A DNA stretch of 64,000 nt from Flavobacterium litorale (GCF_019613795.1 NZ_CP080429.1:525501-589500); one strand, 5' to 3'; counted from the stretch's first letter, positions 54,701 to 63,827 are shown. Numbers and translations are program-made. The notes: a model not told the origin generated them from the letters alone.

Positions 54701-57700
54701 GGGTTATTTACATCACATAATGTGTATGGTAATGGCTCAAACACATCTGGTAATGGGTTTACGATGAGTTCTAAAACAACTAAATCGTGGCATCCTGTAT
54801 CGTTATTGGTTACACGTACATATACTGTTGTGGTTGTAGTGTTGTAAACGCTTGCTGTAGTTATTGGCGATGTTCCTAGCTCTGCTGCTGCTTGTGTTTC
54901 AAAATATTCTACAGAGAACAATAGTGGGTCTAGCCCATCTAGTATTTCTTCATCTCTTGTAGTTAAATCGAATGTTGCAATACCATCTGTATCATTCAAA
55001 CCATTATCACAAAGTTCGTAGTCCTCTGGCGTGGCAGCCTGTGGGCGTGGGTTTACAATAAGGTCTAGTGCTACAATGGTAAAACATGTAGGTGCAGCAT
55101 CTGCTTCTAGTCGTATATAAACGGTTTGGTCAAATGCCTCAACATTAGCATAAGCTGTTATGTTTGGTATTGGGTTGTTATCAAACTCTGCTCCTATTGA
55201 TGTTTCGTGTACTGTTGCAGTAACATTTGTTTGACCGTTTAGTGCGATTTCGACTGCTGGAGCAAGATTGAATATTCCTTGTCCGTCGTCATCCAAACCA
55301 CATGCCTCTACAGGTAGTGGTTGTAGGAATGTTGGTGGGGTAACTATAGTTACTTCAAAATCACTCTCGGCAGTACACACAGGTACGGTGTTGGTTTCTG
55401 CGTATATGTATATTAAACTTGTTTCGATTATGATTGTTCCTTCAGGAATTATATCGCCTGTTCCTCCAGGACCTGTGTAATAATCGCCTACGGCAAGTGC
55501 TGGTAGCGTATAGCTTTCGCAGGCTACAAAGTCGGCAATTTCAGGTACAAATACAGAATTTACTGTAATTGTAAAGCTTCTTTCTGTAAAACAGGTTACA
55601 TCGGCATTACCTGTAGCGGCATAAATGTATATTTCTTGTGTAGCTGTTATTGCGTCGCCTGCATTGAGTAGTATACCTGTACCACCTGCACCCGTGTAGT
55701 AGTTACCTACGGTTAGTGCTGGTAGTATGTATTGGAAACACACTGTTTCGTCTACAGGGGTTGCATCTACTTGTGGTGTTTCGAATATGTTGATTTGAAA
55801 CTCGTTTTCGTCATTACAGTTTATCCTTCCGCCAAGTTCGGCATATACATATAGTGTAACCGAAGTTGTAAGTACATCGCCTGCCTCATATAATACTTGC
55901 CCTGGTGTACTAGGACCGCCTGATAGTAGGTAATAGTCGCCTACGGTTAGTGCCGGTAATGTATAACTATCACATACGGATACTTCTCCATTTTCGGGAT
56001 TGTCTGCTGTGATACTGTATATTTCTATTTCGAAACTGTTTTCTTGGAAACAGTTTGGTGTAGTACCCGACTCTGCATAAATGTACATCGTCATGGTTTC
56101 GGTAATTACATCACCTGCATCAAATGTTACCTGACCGGCAACATCTGGTCCTCCAGATAGTGCATAATAATCTCCAACAATAAGCTCATCTAATACATAT
56201 TGGTCGCATCGTTCTGTTTTAGAACGTGCATCGGGTATTGGCGTATCAAATATTATTACTTCAAAACTATCTTGTGCTGTACAGTTGGGTACTGTGCCTG
56301 TTGCGGCATACATGTATACGGTTTGTGTGCTCTCTATTAAGCTACCTTCTGGAAGTAGTGTTCCGTCTCCATCAGGCTCGGTATAGTAGTTTCCTACTGT
56401 AAGGGCAGGTAACTCGTAAAAATCGCACTGTGGTGTTACCACTGGAGCGGGATCTAACACTGGCGATTGGTTTACTGTTACTGTAAAGAAGTTATTATCG
56501 GTACAGTTGTCCATCGCATCCATTGTTATGTATACGTATATGTCTTGCGTGGTTGTTATTACATCACCTGGGAAAAGTTGTGTACCTGTACCTGCTGGCG
56601 CTGTAAAATATTCTCCTATAGGTAGCTCTGGTAGTTCGTAGCTGTCACAAACAGTACCATCTACAGGTGCTTGAGGATTAATAAATACGGTAAACATATG
56701 TTCTGCAATACAGTTTGGCTCTCCGCCAGATTCTGCATATACGTAAATATCTGTATTGGCTGTTATAACATCGCCTGCAAAAAGCTGTGTACCTGTACCT
56801 CCTGGCTCAGTAAAGTATTCTCCTACTGTTAGGGCAGGTAGTGTGTACGTACCACACGAACCTACGTTGGGGGGAGTATCTATTGCTGGTGCTGGTTTAA
56901 TGGTTACCGTAAAACTATCTTGGTCGGTACAAATTGGTGTAGTATTACTTTCTGCGTATACGTAAATGAGTTGCGTTTCATCAATAAGGTCGCCTGCACT
57001 AAGCATGGTTCCCGATCCGTTGGCTCCTGTATAATAATCTCCCAAATCCAATGTCGGAAGTACATAGCCACCACATACCAATTGGTCTTCAGGAGCTTCT
57101 ACTTCAATGCTGTTAACTATAATATCAAAAGAGTTATCGGCAGTACAGCTTGGTATTGTACCATCTTCAAAATATACGTGTAGTGTTGTACTCTCTGTAA
57201 TAACATCGCCTGCAAAAAGTGCTGTACCTCCGCCATTTGCTTCGGTAAAGTAATTACCGTTGGTTAATGGTGGTAGTTGGTAGCTAAAGCATGCTACAAC
57301 ATCGTCAGGATCGTCAGCTACTGCTGCTGGCGAAATAGTTAGTTCAAAACTATTGTTGGTTGTACAATTAGCACCTTCGGTAACCTCTACGTAAGTGTAT
57401 ATGGTTTGCGTTGTTGTAATTTCTGTACCTGGTGCTATTAATGTACCGCCACCTGCTGGTGCTGTATAGTAATTACCTACTGGTAATGCTGGGAGGGTAT
57501 AGCTACCACAAGCCTCAAAATCTGCTGGTGCTATAGTTCCGTCTATTATAGTTACATCAAATGAGCGTGCTCTTGTACATCCATTAGCAGAAATTGCATA
57601 GGCGTATACTGTTTGTGTTGTACTAATTACTGTACCTGGTGGTAGTACTGTACCGCCACCGCCTGGCTCTGTATAATATTCTGCATTGGCTGGTAAAGTA

Positions 57701-60700
57701 TCTGGTAACACATAATTGCTACATGTTATAACATCTGGTATGGAACTTAATGGTGGGTTTGGATTTATAACTACCTCAAAGCTACTCTCTGTTGTACAGT
57801 TAGGGTCGGCGTCTGAAACTACAAGTAAGTAGATGGTTTGTGTTGTTGTTATTGTTGTACCTGCTGGTAGCTCTGTACCCATACCGCCTGACTCAGTATA
57901 GTATGTTCCTGCTGATGGTGCTGGCAAATCGTAACTTCCACATTCTTCTACATCATCTACAACAATGGGATCTGTACCTATAATAGTTACTAAAAACGAA
58001 CGCTGTCTTGAACAACCGTTTGCGTTTACGGCATAAGCATATATGGTTTGTGTGCTGGTTATAACATCGCCAGGGTTTAATAGTGTACCTGTACCGCCAG
58101 AACCTGTATAATAATCTGCAAAAGGTGGTAGTATATCCTGTAATGTGTAACTTAAACAACCCACTGCATCAGGTATGGAGGGGAATGATGGTTGCTCGTT
58201 TATGGTTACAAGGAAATCCTCTTCGTCGCTACATGCTGGGTTGGTAGGGCTAACCGCGTATATGTAAATGGTTTGTGTACTTGTTATTGATGTTGGTAGG
58301 GTTAGTAATGTGCCCGTACCGTCAGGACCTGTATAGTAATTCTGTCCTGCTGGCAGCTCTGGTAATGCGTAGCTACCACATCGGGTAACATCAGCCATAT
58401 CATCTACCTGTATATCATTTATTATAACTTCAAAATCTTCTTCCGAGCTACAATCAGGGTTTACAGGATCTGAAGTATATATGTATATGGTTTGAGAGGT
58501 ATTAATTACATCGCCTGCAAAAAGGGCTGTACCCGTACCGCCAGGACCTGTATAGTAATTTTGTCCTGCTGGTAAAGCTGGTAATGTGTATGGGCTACAC
58601 TCATTTACATCGGCAGGATCATTAATAACAGGTGAGTCGGTTATTGTAACTGTAAAGTTGTTATTCTCTGTACATGTTGCCGCTGCTGGTATGTAAAAAT
58701 AAATGGTTTGTGTTGTTATTATTACTGTACCACTTGGTATCTCGCCTAATGTACCGCCAGGACCGTTGTAATAAAACTCGCCTGCTGGTAGCGTAGGTAG
58801 TGTGTAACTACCACACGATGAAACATCTTCTGGTGCTGTACCTGTTGTAATAATTCCTACCTCAAAACTTACTTCATTGCTACATACGGTAGTATTTTGT
58901 ACGTTCTCGGCGTATATGTATAGGGTTTGTGTAGTTGTTATCTCATCGCCTGCAAAAAGGGCTGTACCTTCCGCACCTGGCTCGGTATAATAATTACCTG
59001 CGGTAAGTGCTGGTAGTATGTAACTATCGCATTCTTGTACATCTGATGGTGCTGTTAATGCAGGAATTGGCACTACAACAACATCAAAGTTTGTTATGGT
59101 AAAACAAGTCGGGTCAAAATTTCGTTGTACTCTAGCATATATTGTTTCCGAACCTGTTACGTAAGCTCCTGGTGTATCTATAGGCGTCGAGCCATCTTCG
59201 GCAGCAGCAAAAGAGTCAAAATATAATATGGTATTTTCATTAATAGGTTGCGAACCTAGTATTGAACCTGTTAATGCTGTAAGGTTAAACTCTGCCTCGC
59301 CAGAACCTTGAGTACTTTCGCACAACACTAGGTTATTGGGTTGTACTGCTGTAGGTGCTGGTGCTGTAAGCAGTTGGAACGATACAACATCGTAACAGTT
59401 GCTTGTGTTGCTCTCAACACGTGCCCATATTGTTTCTCCTCCAGCACTGTTGTATGCTAATGGTAAAGGGTCTTCGTCGTCCTCTGCATTATCTTCTGTA
59501 GCGTGGTACGATACTATTACACCAGGGTTTAGCCCTACTTTAACTACTGGCGTATTTAAATTAAGGTTATAGGTATATGTAGGGGCGCCATTATCGCAGG
59601 CAAATAAATTGTTTGGTGTATTTGCGGTAATTACTGGCGAGTATTCTATTACAATTTCTTGTGTACTGGTACAAGTACTCCCATTTCTGGTTACTGTAAC
59701 GGCATATGTACCTGGTTGGTTATCGGTAATTATTGCTTCTCCAGGTATTGGGTTACCATCTCTAGTCCACGAAAAAGTATACAACCCTGCGTTAGGTTGT
59801 AAACCCGTATCTAACGTAAAAGTATCATCGTCGCAAAGTGCCGTACCATTCACTTCTGTAAGATCCAGCCCTAGTAATTCTTGTCCCAAATTAAATCCAC
59901 CTTCTGGGAAAAATACTGCCGAGTCGTACTCACCATCAGTACCGTCATCACCACCATCATCAGTAATAACAATCTTTAAATGGTAGGTATTGCCTGGTAT
60001 AAGTGTTGCCGATGCATTCATTAAAACACTACGCCCCTCATAATTAATAGGAGCGTCGGCACCATTACCCCCTCCATAAAACTCACCGAAGTAATTTATA
60101 TTTTCAGACGAACAATCGGAGTTGTTTATCTCGTCACGAATTGTACCTACTGATACTGGCTGTGCCACAGTAGGAATTAATGCTATATTTTGTGCTGCGC
60201 CTCCCGCAGTAACATTAGTAAGGTATATGGCAAAACCATCGTTCGATTCGCATTGGTATTCACCATACTCCTCTGATGCAAAAATATAATCGATAGATAA
60301 GTTAGCAGTTGGCGGAATAAAATCGAACTCTAATACCGTAGCATTTCTGGATGTTATCCCTAAAGTAGTACTTATATCGGCATCGCCTGCCCATGCAGGA
60401 GAGGAAAAACTGGATGTGTTAGTGTTTGGTCCTTGTGCGGCAACAGCATTACCTGAGGTTAATACCACTCCAGATGCTATAGGGAAATCTGCGTTGGTGT
60501 TAGAGAAAGTACCAATACCATTACCTTGAGAGTAACCAAAATCAGTACCTGTGCTTTTAGTAATATTTGATACCTGTGCTAAGCAAGAGTTATCTAATAA
60601 AACATTGTTAACTAATTGCGTGTTTGCAGCAGGGCTATTAGTTGGATGTGGTGTTACCACAATTCCCTGCGAAAAAACGTTTATTGAAGTTACCAATAAA

Positions 60701-60726
60701 GCAAGTAGGAGTAAATTCTTTTTCAT
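51730..60726 (-). CDS. Giant repetitive adhesin, T9SS type B (gliding motility-associated C-terminal domain)
   Basis: A 2998-residue surface protein with signal peptide MKKNLLLLALLVTSINVFSQ. Order: choice-of-anchor L domain (about 35-285, 'GTDFGYSQGNGIG', 'FASEEYGEYQC'); an Ig-like domain; two 'FDLT/YNLN'-type modules (about 365-555); 17 tandem repeats of about 73 residues (about 562-1797, core 'C.SY.LPAL..G.YYT..GG.GT.L..GD.IT.TQTIYIYA'); nine modules of about 90-95 residues ('C....DG...FDLT.......DP....V.Y.....A......I..P..Y.N'); an Ig-like domain; and a type B CTD (about 2862-2998, 'PRFFTPNADGYNDTWNIFGLS...IFDRYGKLIKQI...GWDGTYNGNPLPADDYWFSV...FKAHFSLKR'). The CTD contains an insertion of about 55 residues. 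Base composition changes near 53,560. No PorP/SprF partner is adjacent. Confidence 0.93.
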   Translation of the reverse strand: MKKNLLLLALLVTSINVFSQGIVVTPHPTNSPAANTQLVNNVLLDNSCLAQVSNITKSTGTDFGYSQGNGIGTFSNTNADFPIASGVVLTSGNAVAAQGPNTNTSSFSSPAWAGDADISTTLGITSRNATVLEFDFIPPTANLSIDYIFASEEYGEYQCESNDGFAIYLTNVTAGGAAQNIALIPTVAQPVSVGTIRDEINNSDCSSENINYFGEFYGGGNGADAPINYEGRSVLMNASATLIPGNTYHLKIVITDDGGDDGTDGEYDSAVFFPEGGFNLGQELLGLDLTEVNGTALCDDDTFTLDTGLQPNAGLYTFSWTRDGNPIPGEAIITDNQPGTYAVTVTRNGSTCTSTQEIVIEYSPVITANTPNNLFACDNGAPTYTYNLNLNTPVVKVGLNPGVIVSYHATEDNAEDDEDPLPLAYNSAGGETIWARVESNTSNCYDVVSFQLLTAPAPTAVQPNNLVLCESTQGSGEAEFNLTALTGSILGSQPINENTILYFDSFAAAEDGSTPIDTPGAYVTGSETIYARVQRNFDPTCFTITNFDVVVVPIPALTAPSDVQECDSYILPALTAGNYYTEPGAEGTALFAGDEITTTQTLYIYAENVQNTTVCSNEVSFEVGIITTGTAPEDVSSCGSYTLPTLPAGEFYYNGPGGTLGEIPSGTVIITTQTIYFYIPAAATCTENNNFTVTITDSPVINDPADVNECSPYTLPALPAGQNYYTGPGGTGTALFAGDVINTSQTIYIYTSDPVNPDCSSEEDFEVIINDIQVDDMADVTRCGSYALPELPAGQNYYTGPDGTGTLLTLPTSITSTQTIYIYAVSPTNPACSDEEDFLVTINEQPSFPSIPDAVGCLSYTLQDILPPFADYYTGSGGTGTLLNPGDVITSTQTIYAYAVNANGCSRQRSFLVTIIGTDPIVVDDVEECGSYDLPAPSAGTYYTESGGMGTELPAGTTITTTQTIYLLVVSDADPNCTTESSFEVVINPNPPLSSIPDVITCSNYVLPDTLPANAEYYTEPGGGGTVLPPGTVISTTQTVYAYAISANGCTRARSFDVTIIDGTIAPADFEACGSYTLPALPVGNYYTAPAGGGTLIAPGTEITTTQTIYTYVEVTEGANCTTNNSFELTISPAAVADDPDDVVACFSYQLPPLTNGNYFTEANGGGTALFAGDVITESTTLHVYFEDGTIPSCTADNSFDIIVNSIEVEAPEDQLVCGGYVLPTLDLGDYYTGANGSGTMLSAGDLIDETQLIYVYAESNTTPICTDQDSFTVTIKPAPAIDTPPNVGSCGTYTLPALTVGEYFTEPGGTGTQLFAGDVITANTDIYVYAESGGEPNCIAEHMFTVFINPQAPVDGTVCDSYELPELPIGEYFTAPAGTGTQLFPGDVITTTQDIYVYITMDAMDNCTDNNFFTVTVNQSPVLDPAPVVTPQCDFYELPALTVGNYYTEPDGDGTLLPEGSLIESTQTVYMYAATGTVPNCTAQDSFEVIIFDTPIPDARSKTERCDQYVLDELIVGDYYALSGGPDVAGQVTFDAGDVITETMTMYIYAESGTTPNCFQENSFEIEIYSITADNPENGEVSVCDSYTLPALTVGDYYLLSGGPSTPGQVLYEAGDVLTTSVTLYVYAELGGRINCNDENEFQINIFETPQVDATPVDETVCFQYILPALTVGNYYTGAGGTGILLNAGDAITATQEIYIYAATGNADVTCFTERSFTITVNSVFVPEIADFVACESYTLPALAVGDYYTGPGGTGDIIPEGTIIIETSLIYIYAETNTVPVCTAESDFEVTIVTPPTFLQPLPVEACGLDDDGQGIFNLAPAVEIALNGQTNVTATVHETSIGAEFDNNPIPNITAYANVEAFDQTVYIRLEADAAPTCFTIVALDLIVNPRPQAATPEDYELCDNGLNDTDGIATFDLTTRDEEILDGLDPLLFSVEYFETQAAAELGTSPITTASVYNTTTTTVYVRVTNNDTGCHDLVVLELIVNPLPDVFEPLPYTLCDVNNPGDEVELFDLTTQYPLIAVDPNGVNVTFHDTFEEAELGDNPILNPEAYENQNGTAVETLFARATIEATGCYRIALLDIRVEPLPVLYLENIEDDLTVGCDEDGDGIAFFNLDAMVEAMVNGGENLLVSFHETALDAENNLNPITNTSNYQNAIPELDQIFVRVENTITGCINSEVYELELTVVPSPQVPDLEDITQCDDEDDNGQDNQAFFDLTQQNPIIFAGLDPAIPDVIIHYFESEAAARNGAPRIITPANYTGTHEQTIWVRVEDPATECFGITSFQLFLNQPLLLTTPSVYTICETTLPNDAREIFDLTTKDEEILGPFGVGQGYTVEYFISEAERDAGNAIPNPEGYENTVNAQTLFVTVTSTEGCESYTTLTIRVLPLPTPNQEPDALVLCDDNNSPDGEEEFNLFDAEADIRNNDPTTIITYYETEADAQNAENPIADPSAYQSATNSVWVRVAANTGNPDDQVCYQVVELPLIVNPLPVLGENGTITPNAYCEENTDGQHTFILNEHLPFILIGEDPEDYTIRFYLDQAALDAGTALPNQYTNISTPQTILVWVENNTTGCINTAPLTLYVEEAATAFPITPGQLDTCDYDGTNDGQTTIDLTQIEAQVLGGQDPLDYDVDYYENQDDAITDTNPIADPSTYVNTIAGGQTIWVRVTNESTISRCYDITSIDITIEAIPEPIIQGGTLCVDYDTQEVLNPVVMDTGLDDSHTFIWYLNGEEITGATESTYIAQAVGSYSVEAISAGGCISDPIDPVTVDQSGPASIIGSGFSVTNAFSDNQVITINVQGYGDYEYQLEDGPWQDSNIFTNVIPRRIPYTVHVRDKGACSQFQLDINNVNIIDYPRFFTPNADGYNDTWNIFGLSSQGGAEIYIFDRYGKLIKQISSQSEGWDGTYNGNPLPADDYWFSVTFGEIQERVFEITAADIKTKTTEEGEEIKYYVLPGTSLEIEVTQAQIDQLPIEITTQQPVTREFKAHFSLKR
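55335..59060 (-). repeat. 17 tandem repeats of about 73 residues in the giant adhesin gene
   Basis: I counted 17 successive units by the 'C.(S/P/D/N).Y.L' start and the '(C)T...SF.V.I' end. Unit length varies between about 68 and 80 residues. The protein sequence varies much more than would be expected from recent duplication. The same family occurs three times in the adhesin at 10.3-17.5 kb. Confidence 0.85.
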
Positions 60727-60826
60727 AATCTGAGTTATACAACCATTTATATAATACTAGAAAGCAGTTTTTTACAACTTTCCCCCGAACGTTAAAAACT
60801 TAGTTTGCAGAACATTAAATTACCCG

Positions 60827-60834
60827 CAAATATA
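60827..60834 (-). promoter_or_regulatory. -7 box of the 2998-residue adhesin gene
   Basis: TATATTTG on the minus strand. A TTG lies 25 bp farther upstream, a little outside the normal spacing. Confidence 0.35.
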
Positions 60835-61143
60835 AAACTTATAGTTTAATTGAGTACCTCAACACAATTATTGAACATACTTAACTAAATCAACCATAAC
60901 TCAAAACATTTCTGATACAAGTTATGATTTTTTTTACGATGATGTAACAATTTGTGATTTAAACGTTACATTACGCGTTTATATGCAATTTTATTTTTAC
61001 TTTTTGTAAGTAAAACTACCTATTAAATGTAGGAACACTTACTAAAATCGATGATATGCATAATAAAACAGCTAAATAACAAAAAACCCTCGTCATTCAA
61101 ACTTAACAAATTATTAAATTATGGTATATTAAGATTATTTTCT

Positions 61144-61151
61144 TAGTTTTG
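61144..61151 (+). promoter_or_regulatory. -7 promoter box of the rSAM gene
   Basis: TAGTTTTG matches TAnnTTTG and ends 16 bases before the ATG at 61168. Confidence 0.45.
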
Positions 61152-61167
61152 TAGAAAATATTTGAAT

Positions 61168-62430
61168 ATGTCAGACAGGATAAGAGAAAAACTTACTATA
61201 CTTGCCGATGCAGCAAAGTACGATGTGTCATGTTCTAGCAGTGGCGGTAACCGAAAAAACAATAATAAAGGTATAGGCGATAGTAGCAGTAGCGGTATTT
61301 GCCATACGTATACAGAGGACGGACGATGCGTATCGTTATTAAAAATATTACTAACCAACCATTGCATATACGATTGCGCTTTTTGCGTATCGCGTAAAAG
61401 CAACGATGTAAAACGTGCCGCCTTTACCGTAGATGAAGTGGTAACGCTTACTATGGATTTTTACCGCCGTAACTATATAGAAGGACTCTTTTTAAGTTCA
61501 GGTATTTTTAAAAATGCTGATTTTACTATGGAGCGTTTAACACGTATTGTAAAAAAACTGCGTATTGAAGAGCGTTTTAATGGCTACATACACCTAAAAA
61601 CCATACCTGGTGCTAGCGAGGAACTCCTTACAGAAGCAGGGCTTTATGCCGACCGTATGAGTATTAATTTAGAGATGCCTACAGAAAGTGGCTTAAAGTT
61701 ATTAGCCCCCGATAAATCGCACGATGATGTAAAGAAACCCCTTGGTTTTATACAAAACACTATAACCCAGTACAAAGACGAGAAGAAAACGGGGCTAATA
61801 AAAAGCATACCTAAATTTGTACCCGCAGGGCAAAGCACGCAAATGGTTATTGGTGCCACACCCGAAAGTGATATGGAAATTATGTACAGCGCAGCACAGT
61901 ACTACAACAACTTTAGCCTAAAGCGTGTGTATTACTCGGGGTATATACCCATAAGTTATGACGACCGAATGCCTGCTATAGGAACACAGCCCCCACTACT
62001 CCGCGAAAACAGGCTGTACCAAACCGATTGGCTAATGCGTTTTTATGGGTTTGAAGTACAAGAGTTATTAAACCCTAAAAACCCGCACCTTGATACGGAT
62101 ATTGACCCTAAACTGAGCTGGGCACTCCGCAACATGGAACAATTTCCTGTGGATATTAATACTGCCGATTACCAAATGATATTGCGTATACCGGGTGTTG
62201 GCGTACGGTCGGCACAAAAAATAGTGAAAGCACGTAAATTTGGTAAACTACGTAGCTACCAACTCAAAAAAATAGGCATTGCCTACAATCGCGCCAAACA
62301 TTTTATACGTTGCGCCGATAGTCCATACTTAATCAGTGAGCCCGATTCGTTACACGTAAAAAACCTAATACTATCCGAAAGCAATAGTAAATACCTAAAA
62401 ATAGCACAAAACCAATTAAGCCTATTTTAA
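61168..62430 (+). CDS. Putative DNA modification/repair radical SAM protein
   Basis: Using the ATG at 61168 (a TTG six bases earlier is less likely) gives 420 residues. The radical SAM cluster is C66-x3-C70-x2-C73 in 'CIYDCAFC', which binds a 4Fe-4S centre for SAM cleavage. Other conserved segments are 'GICHTYTEDGRCVSLLKILLTNH', 'LFLSSGIFKNADFTMERL' and 'SINLEMPTESGLKLLAPDKS'. The C-terminus carries helix-hairpin-helix DNA-binding motifs ('INTADYQMILRIPGVGVRSAQKIVKARKFGKL'). It belongs to the group called rSAM-linked to a UDG-like protein. The partner gene starts 2 bp after the stop, so the pair is one operon. Confidence 0.9.
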   Translation: MSDRIREKLTILADAAKYDVSCSSSGGNRKNNNKGIGDSSSSGICHTYTEDGRCVSLLKILLTNHCIYDCAFCVSRKSNDVKRAAFTVDEVVTLTMDFYRRNYIEGLFLSSGIFKNADFTMERLTRIVKKLRIEERFNGYIHLKTIPGASEELLTEAGLYADRMSINLEMPTESGLKLLAPDKSHDDVKKPLGFIQNTITQYKDEKKTGLIKSIPKFVPAGQSTQMVIGATPESDMEIMYSAAQYYNNFSLKRVYYSGYIPISYDDRMPAIGTQPPLLRENRLYQTDWLMRFYGFEVQELLNPKNPHLDTDIDPKLSWALRNMEQFPVDINTADYQMILRIPGVGVRSAQKIVKARKFGKLRSYQLKKIGIAYNRAKHFIRCADSPYLISEPDSLHVKNLILSESNSKYLKIAQNQLSLF

Positions 62431-62432
62431 AC

Positions 62433-63209
62433 ATGGTAACCTACGTATTTGATGGATCGTTTGAAGGGTTGCTCACCTGTATATTCGAGTTTTACGAGCA
62501 AAAACCCAAAGCAGTACAGCTTGTTTGGCAAAAGTATCATCAACCCACAATGCTACAAGAAACCACTACTATTATAAGTAGCGAGAGTAAAGCAACCCGT
62601 GTGTGGAAAGGCTTGCAAAAAAAGCTATCGGCACAATGGCTAAAGCGTTTTTATATGGTACACCTCTCCGAGCTTCCGCAAGCATTTCAAGACCTATTTT
62701 ATTTTGCATGCTATATTTTTGATAACCCGAAAGGTGCCGAAAGCAATTTTGGAAACGAGCATGTAATGGCTATTTCGAAAATAGAGAAAAAAATAATACG
62801 CGAACGCCACCGTATGAAAGCCTTTATTCGATTTCAGAAAACCGCCGACGGGATGTACTATGCACCTGTTGAGCCCGATTTTAATGTATTGCCCCTAATA
62901 GGTACTTTTTTTAAAAACCGATATGCCGACCAAAAATGGATAATATACGATGTAAAGCGTAAGTATGGTTTGTATTATGACCTGCATACGGTAACCGAAA
63001 TATCATACGAATTTGTAGCAGCAATAGACCCCAAAAAAGTAAACCTGCCAACAGAGCTAATAGATAGCCGAGAAGAACTAGCATCACTACTTTGGAAGGA
63101 TTATTTTAATAGCACAAATATACCCGCACGCAAAAACATGAAACTCCATTTGCAACACGTACCTAAACGATATTGGAAATATTTGAACGAAAAAGAGGGC
63201 AAAAACTAG
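62433..63209 (+). CDS. DUF4130-type putative DNA-metabolism protein, partner of the rSAM gene
   Basis: A 258-residue protein with the DUF4130 pattern: 'TYVFDGSFEGLLTCIFEFYEQK' at the N-terminus, 'GAESNFGNEHVMAISKIEKKIIRERHRMKAFIRFQKTADGMYYAPVEPDFNVLPLIGTFFKNRYADQKWIIYDVKRKYGLYYD' in the second half. In some bacteria this region is fused to a uracil-DNA glycosylase-like domain, which is missing here, so the glycosylase function, if any, must come from elsewhere. It starts 2 bp after the rSAM gene. Confidence 0.88.
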   Translation: MVTYVFDGSFEGLLTCIFEFYEQKPKAVQLVWQKYHQPTMLQETTTIISSESKATRVWKGLQKKLSAQWLKRFYMVHLSELPQAFQDLFYFACYIFDNPKGAESNFGNEHVMAISKIEKKIIRERHRMKAFIRFQKTADGMYYAPVEPDFNVLPLIGTFFKNRYADQKWIIYDVKRKYGLYYDLHTVTEISYEFVAAIDPKKVNLPTELIDSREELASLLWKDYFNSTNIPARKNMKLHLQHVPKRYWKYLNEKEGKN

Positions 63210-63291
63210 ATACAAACAGCATATTAAGCAATTTTACACCTAAAGAGGGCTTTAGCGACAACGACACCTCAAGCAACTAAAAATCAATACA

Positions 63292-63349
63292 CTATACTAT
63301 TTACACATCAGAAAATGAAATACAAATAGTATAGACAAAGTATAGACAA
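63292..63349. repeat. Inverted and tandem direct repeats upstream of the orphan gene
   Basis: CTATACTATTT (63292-63302) and AAATAGTATAG (63324-63334) are perfect 11-bp inverted arms separated by 21 bases. AGTATAGACAA is repeated exactly twice in tandem (63328-63338 and 63339-63349). A separate TTGCCA/TGGCAA dyad lies at 63390-63403. Together they look like binding sites for a regulator. Confidence 0.5.
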
Positions 63350-63446
63350 CGCTATGTTGGACTATTTAATACGTAATGATTTTTATAACTTGCCATTTGG
63401 CAATAATGCAAAAAATTATATACCATACTAAACAATCGCAAAAATT

Positions 63447-63827
63447 ATGTCTGCTCTACTAGACCCTATTTCATTTCGTCTAGGCATTTTAAAACAAGCT
63501 ACCCTAATTTTATTCAAACGCAAAAAAAACATTAAGCTATTGCAGTTTAATTACGTATGCGACAGAGAGAGTAAAAACACTATAGTTGTGCGCTATAATT
63601 TTGAGAATGTTTTATGGTATGAGTTCGATAACAGAAAAACATTTAGCAATCGCCAAGTAATATATCGCCCCGATACCGGAGAAAAAGAATTACACTTAAC
63701 CGTATATGGATTATTCAATAAAAAAAAATATACCATAGTAGTACAAGCCAACAAAATAAGTATACTGGGTATTATAAACCGTAAAAATAAAAACAGGGTA
63801 ATATACGACCATACAAAAATTAAATAG
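63447..63827 (+). CDS. Small orphan protein of unknown function
   Basis: A 126-residue basic, Lys/Asn-rich protein without a clear signal peptide. Segments such as 'KNIKLLQFNYVCDRES', 'VRYNFENVLWYEFD' and 'KELHLTVYGLFNKKKY' suggest beta-strands. Codon use is AT-rich. No family is recognised. It lies 237 bp after the rSAM pair, behind unusual repeats, and may be lineage-specific or recently acquired. Confidence 0.45.
   Translation: MSALLDPISFRLGILKQATLILFKRKKNIKLLQFNYVCDRESKNTIVVRYNFENVLWYEFDNRKTFSNRQVIYRPDTGEKELHLTVYGLFNKKKYTIVVQANKISILGIINRKNKNRVIYDHTKIK

Larger units (their letters stand above)
60727..61167. other. Divergent intergenic region between the giant adhesin and the rSAM gene
   Basis: 441 AT-rich bases without a gene. 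A TATATTTG box at 60827-60834 (minus) may start the adhesin message with a leader of about 95 bases; TAGTTTTG at 61144-61151 (plus) belongs to the rSAM gene. Confidence 0.4.
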
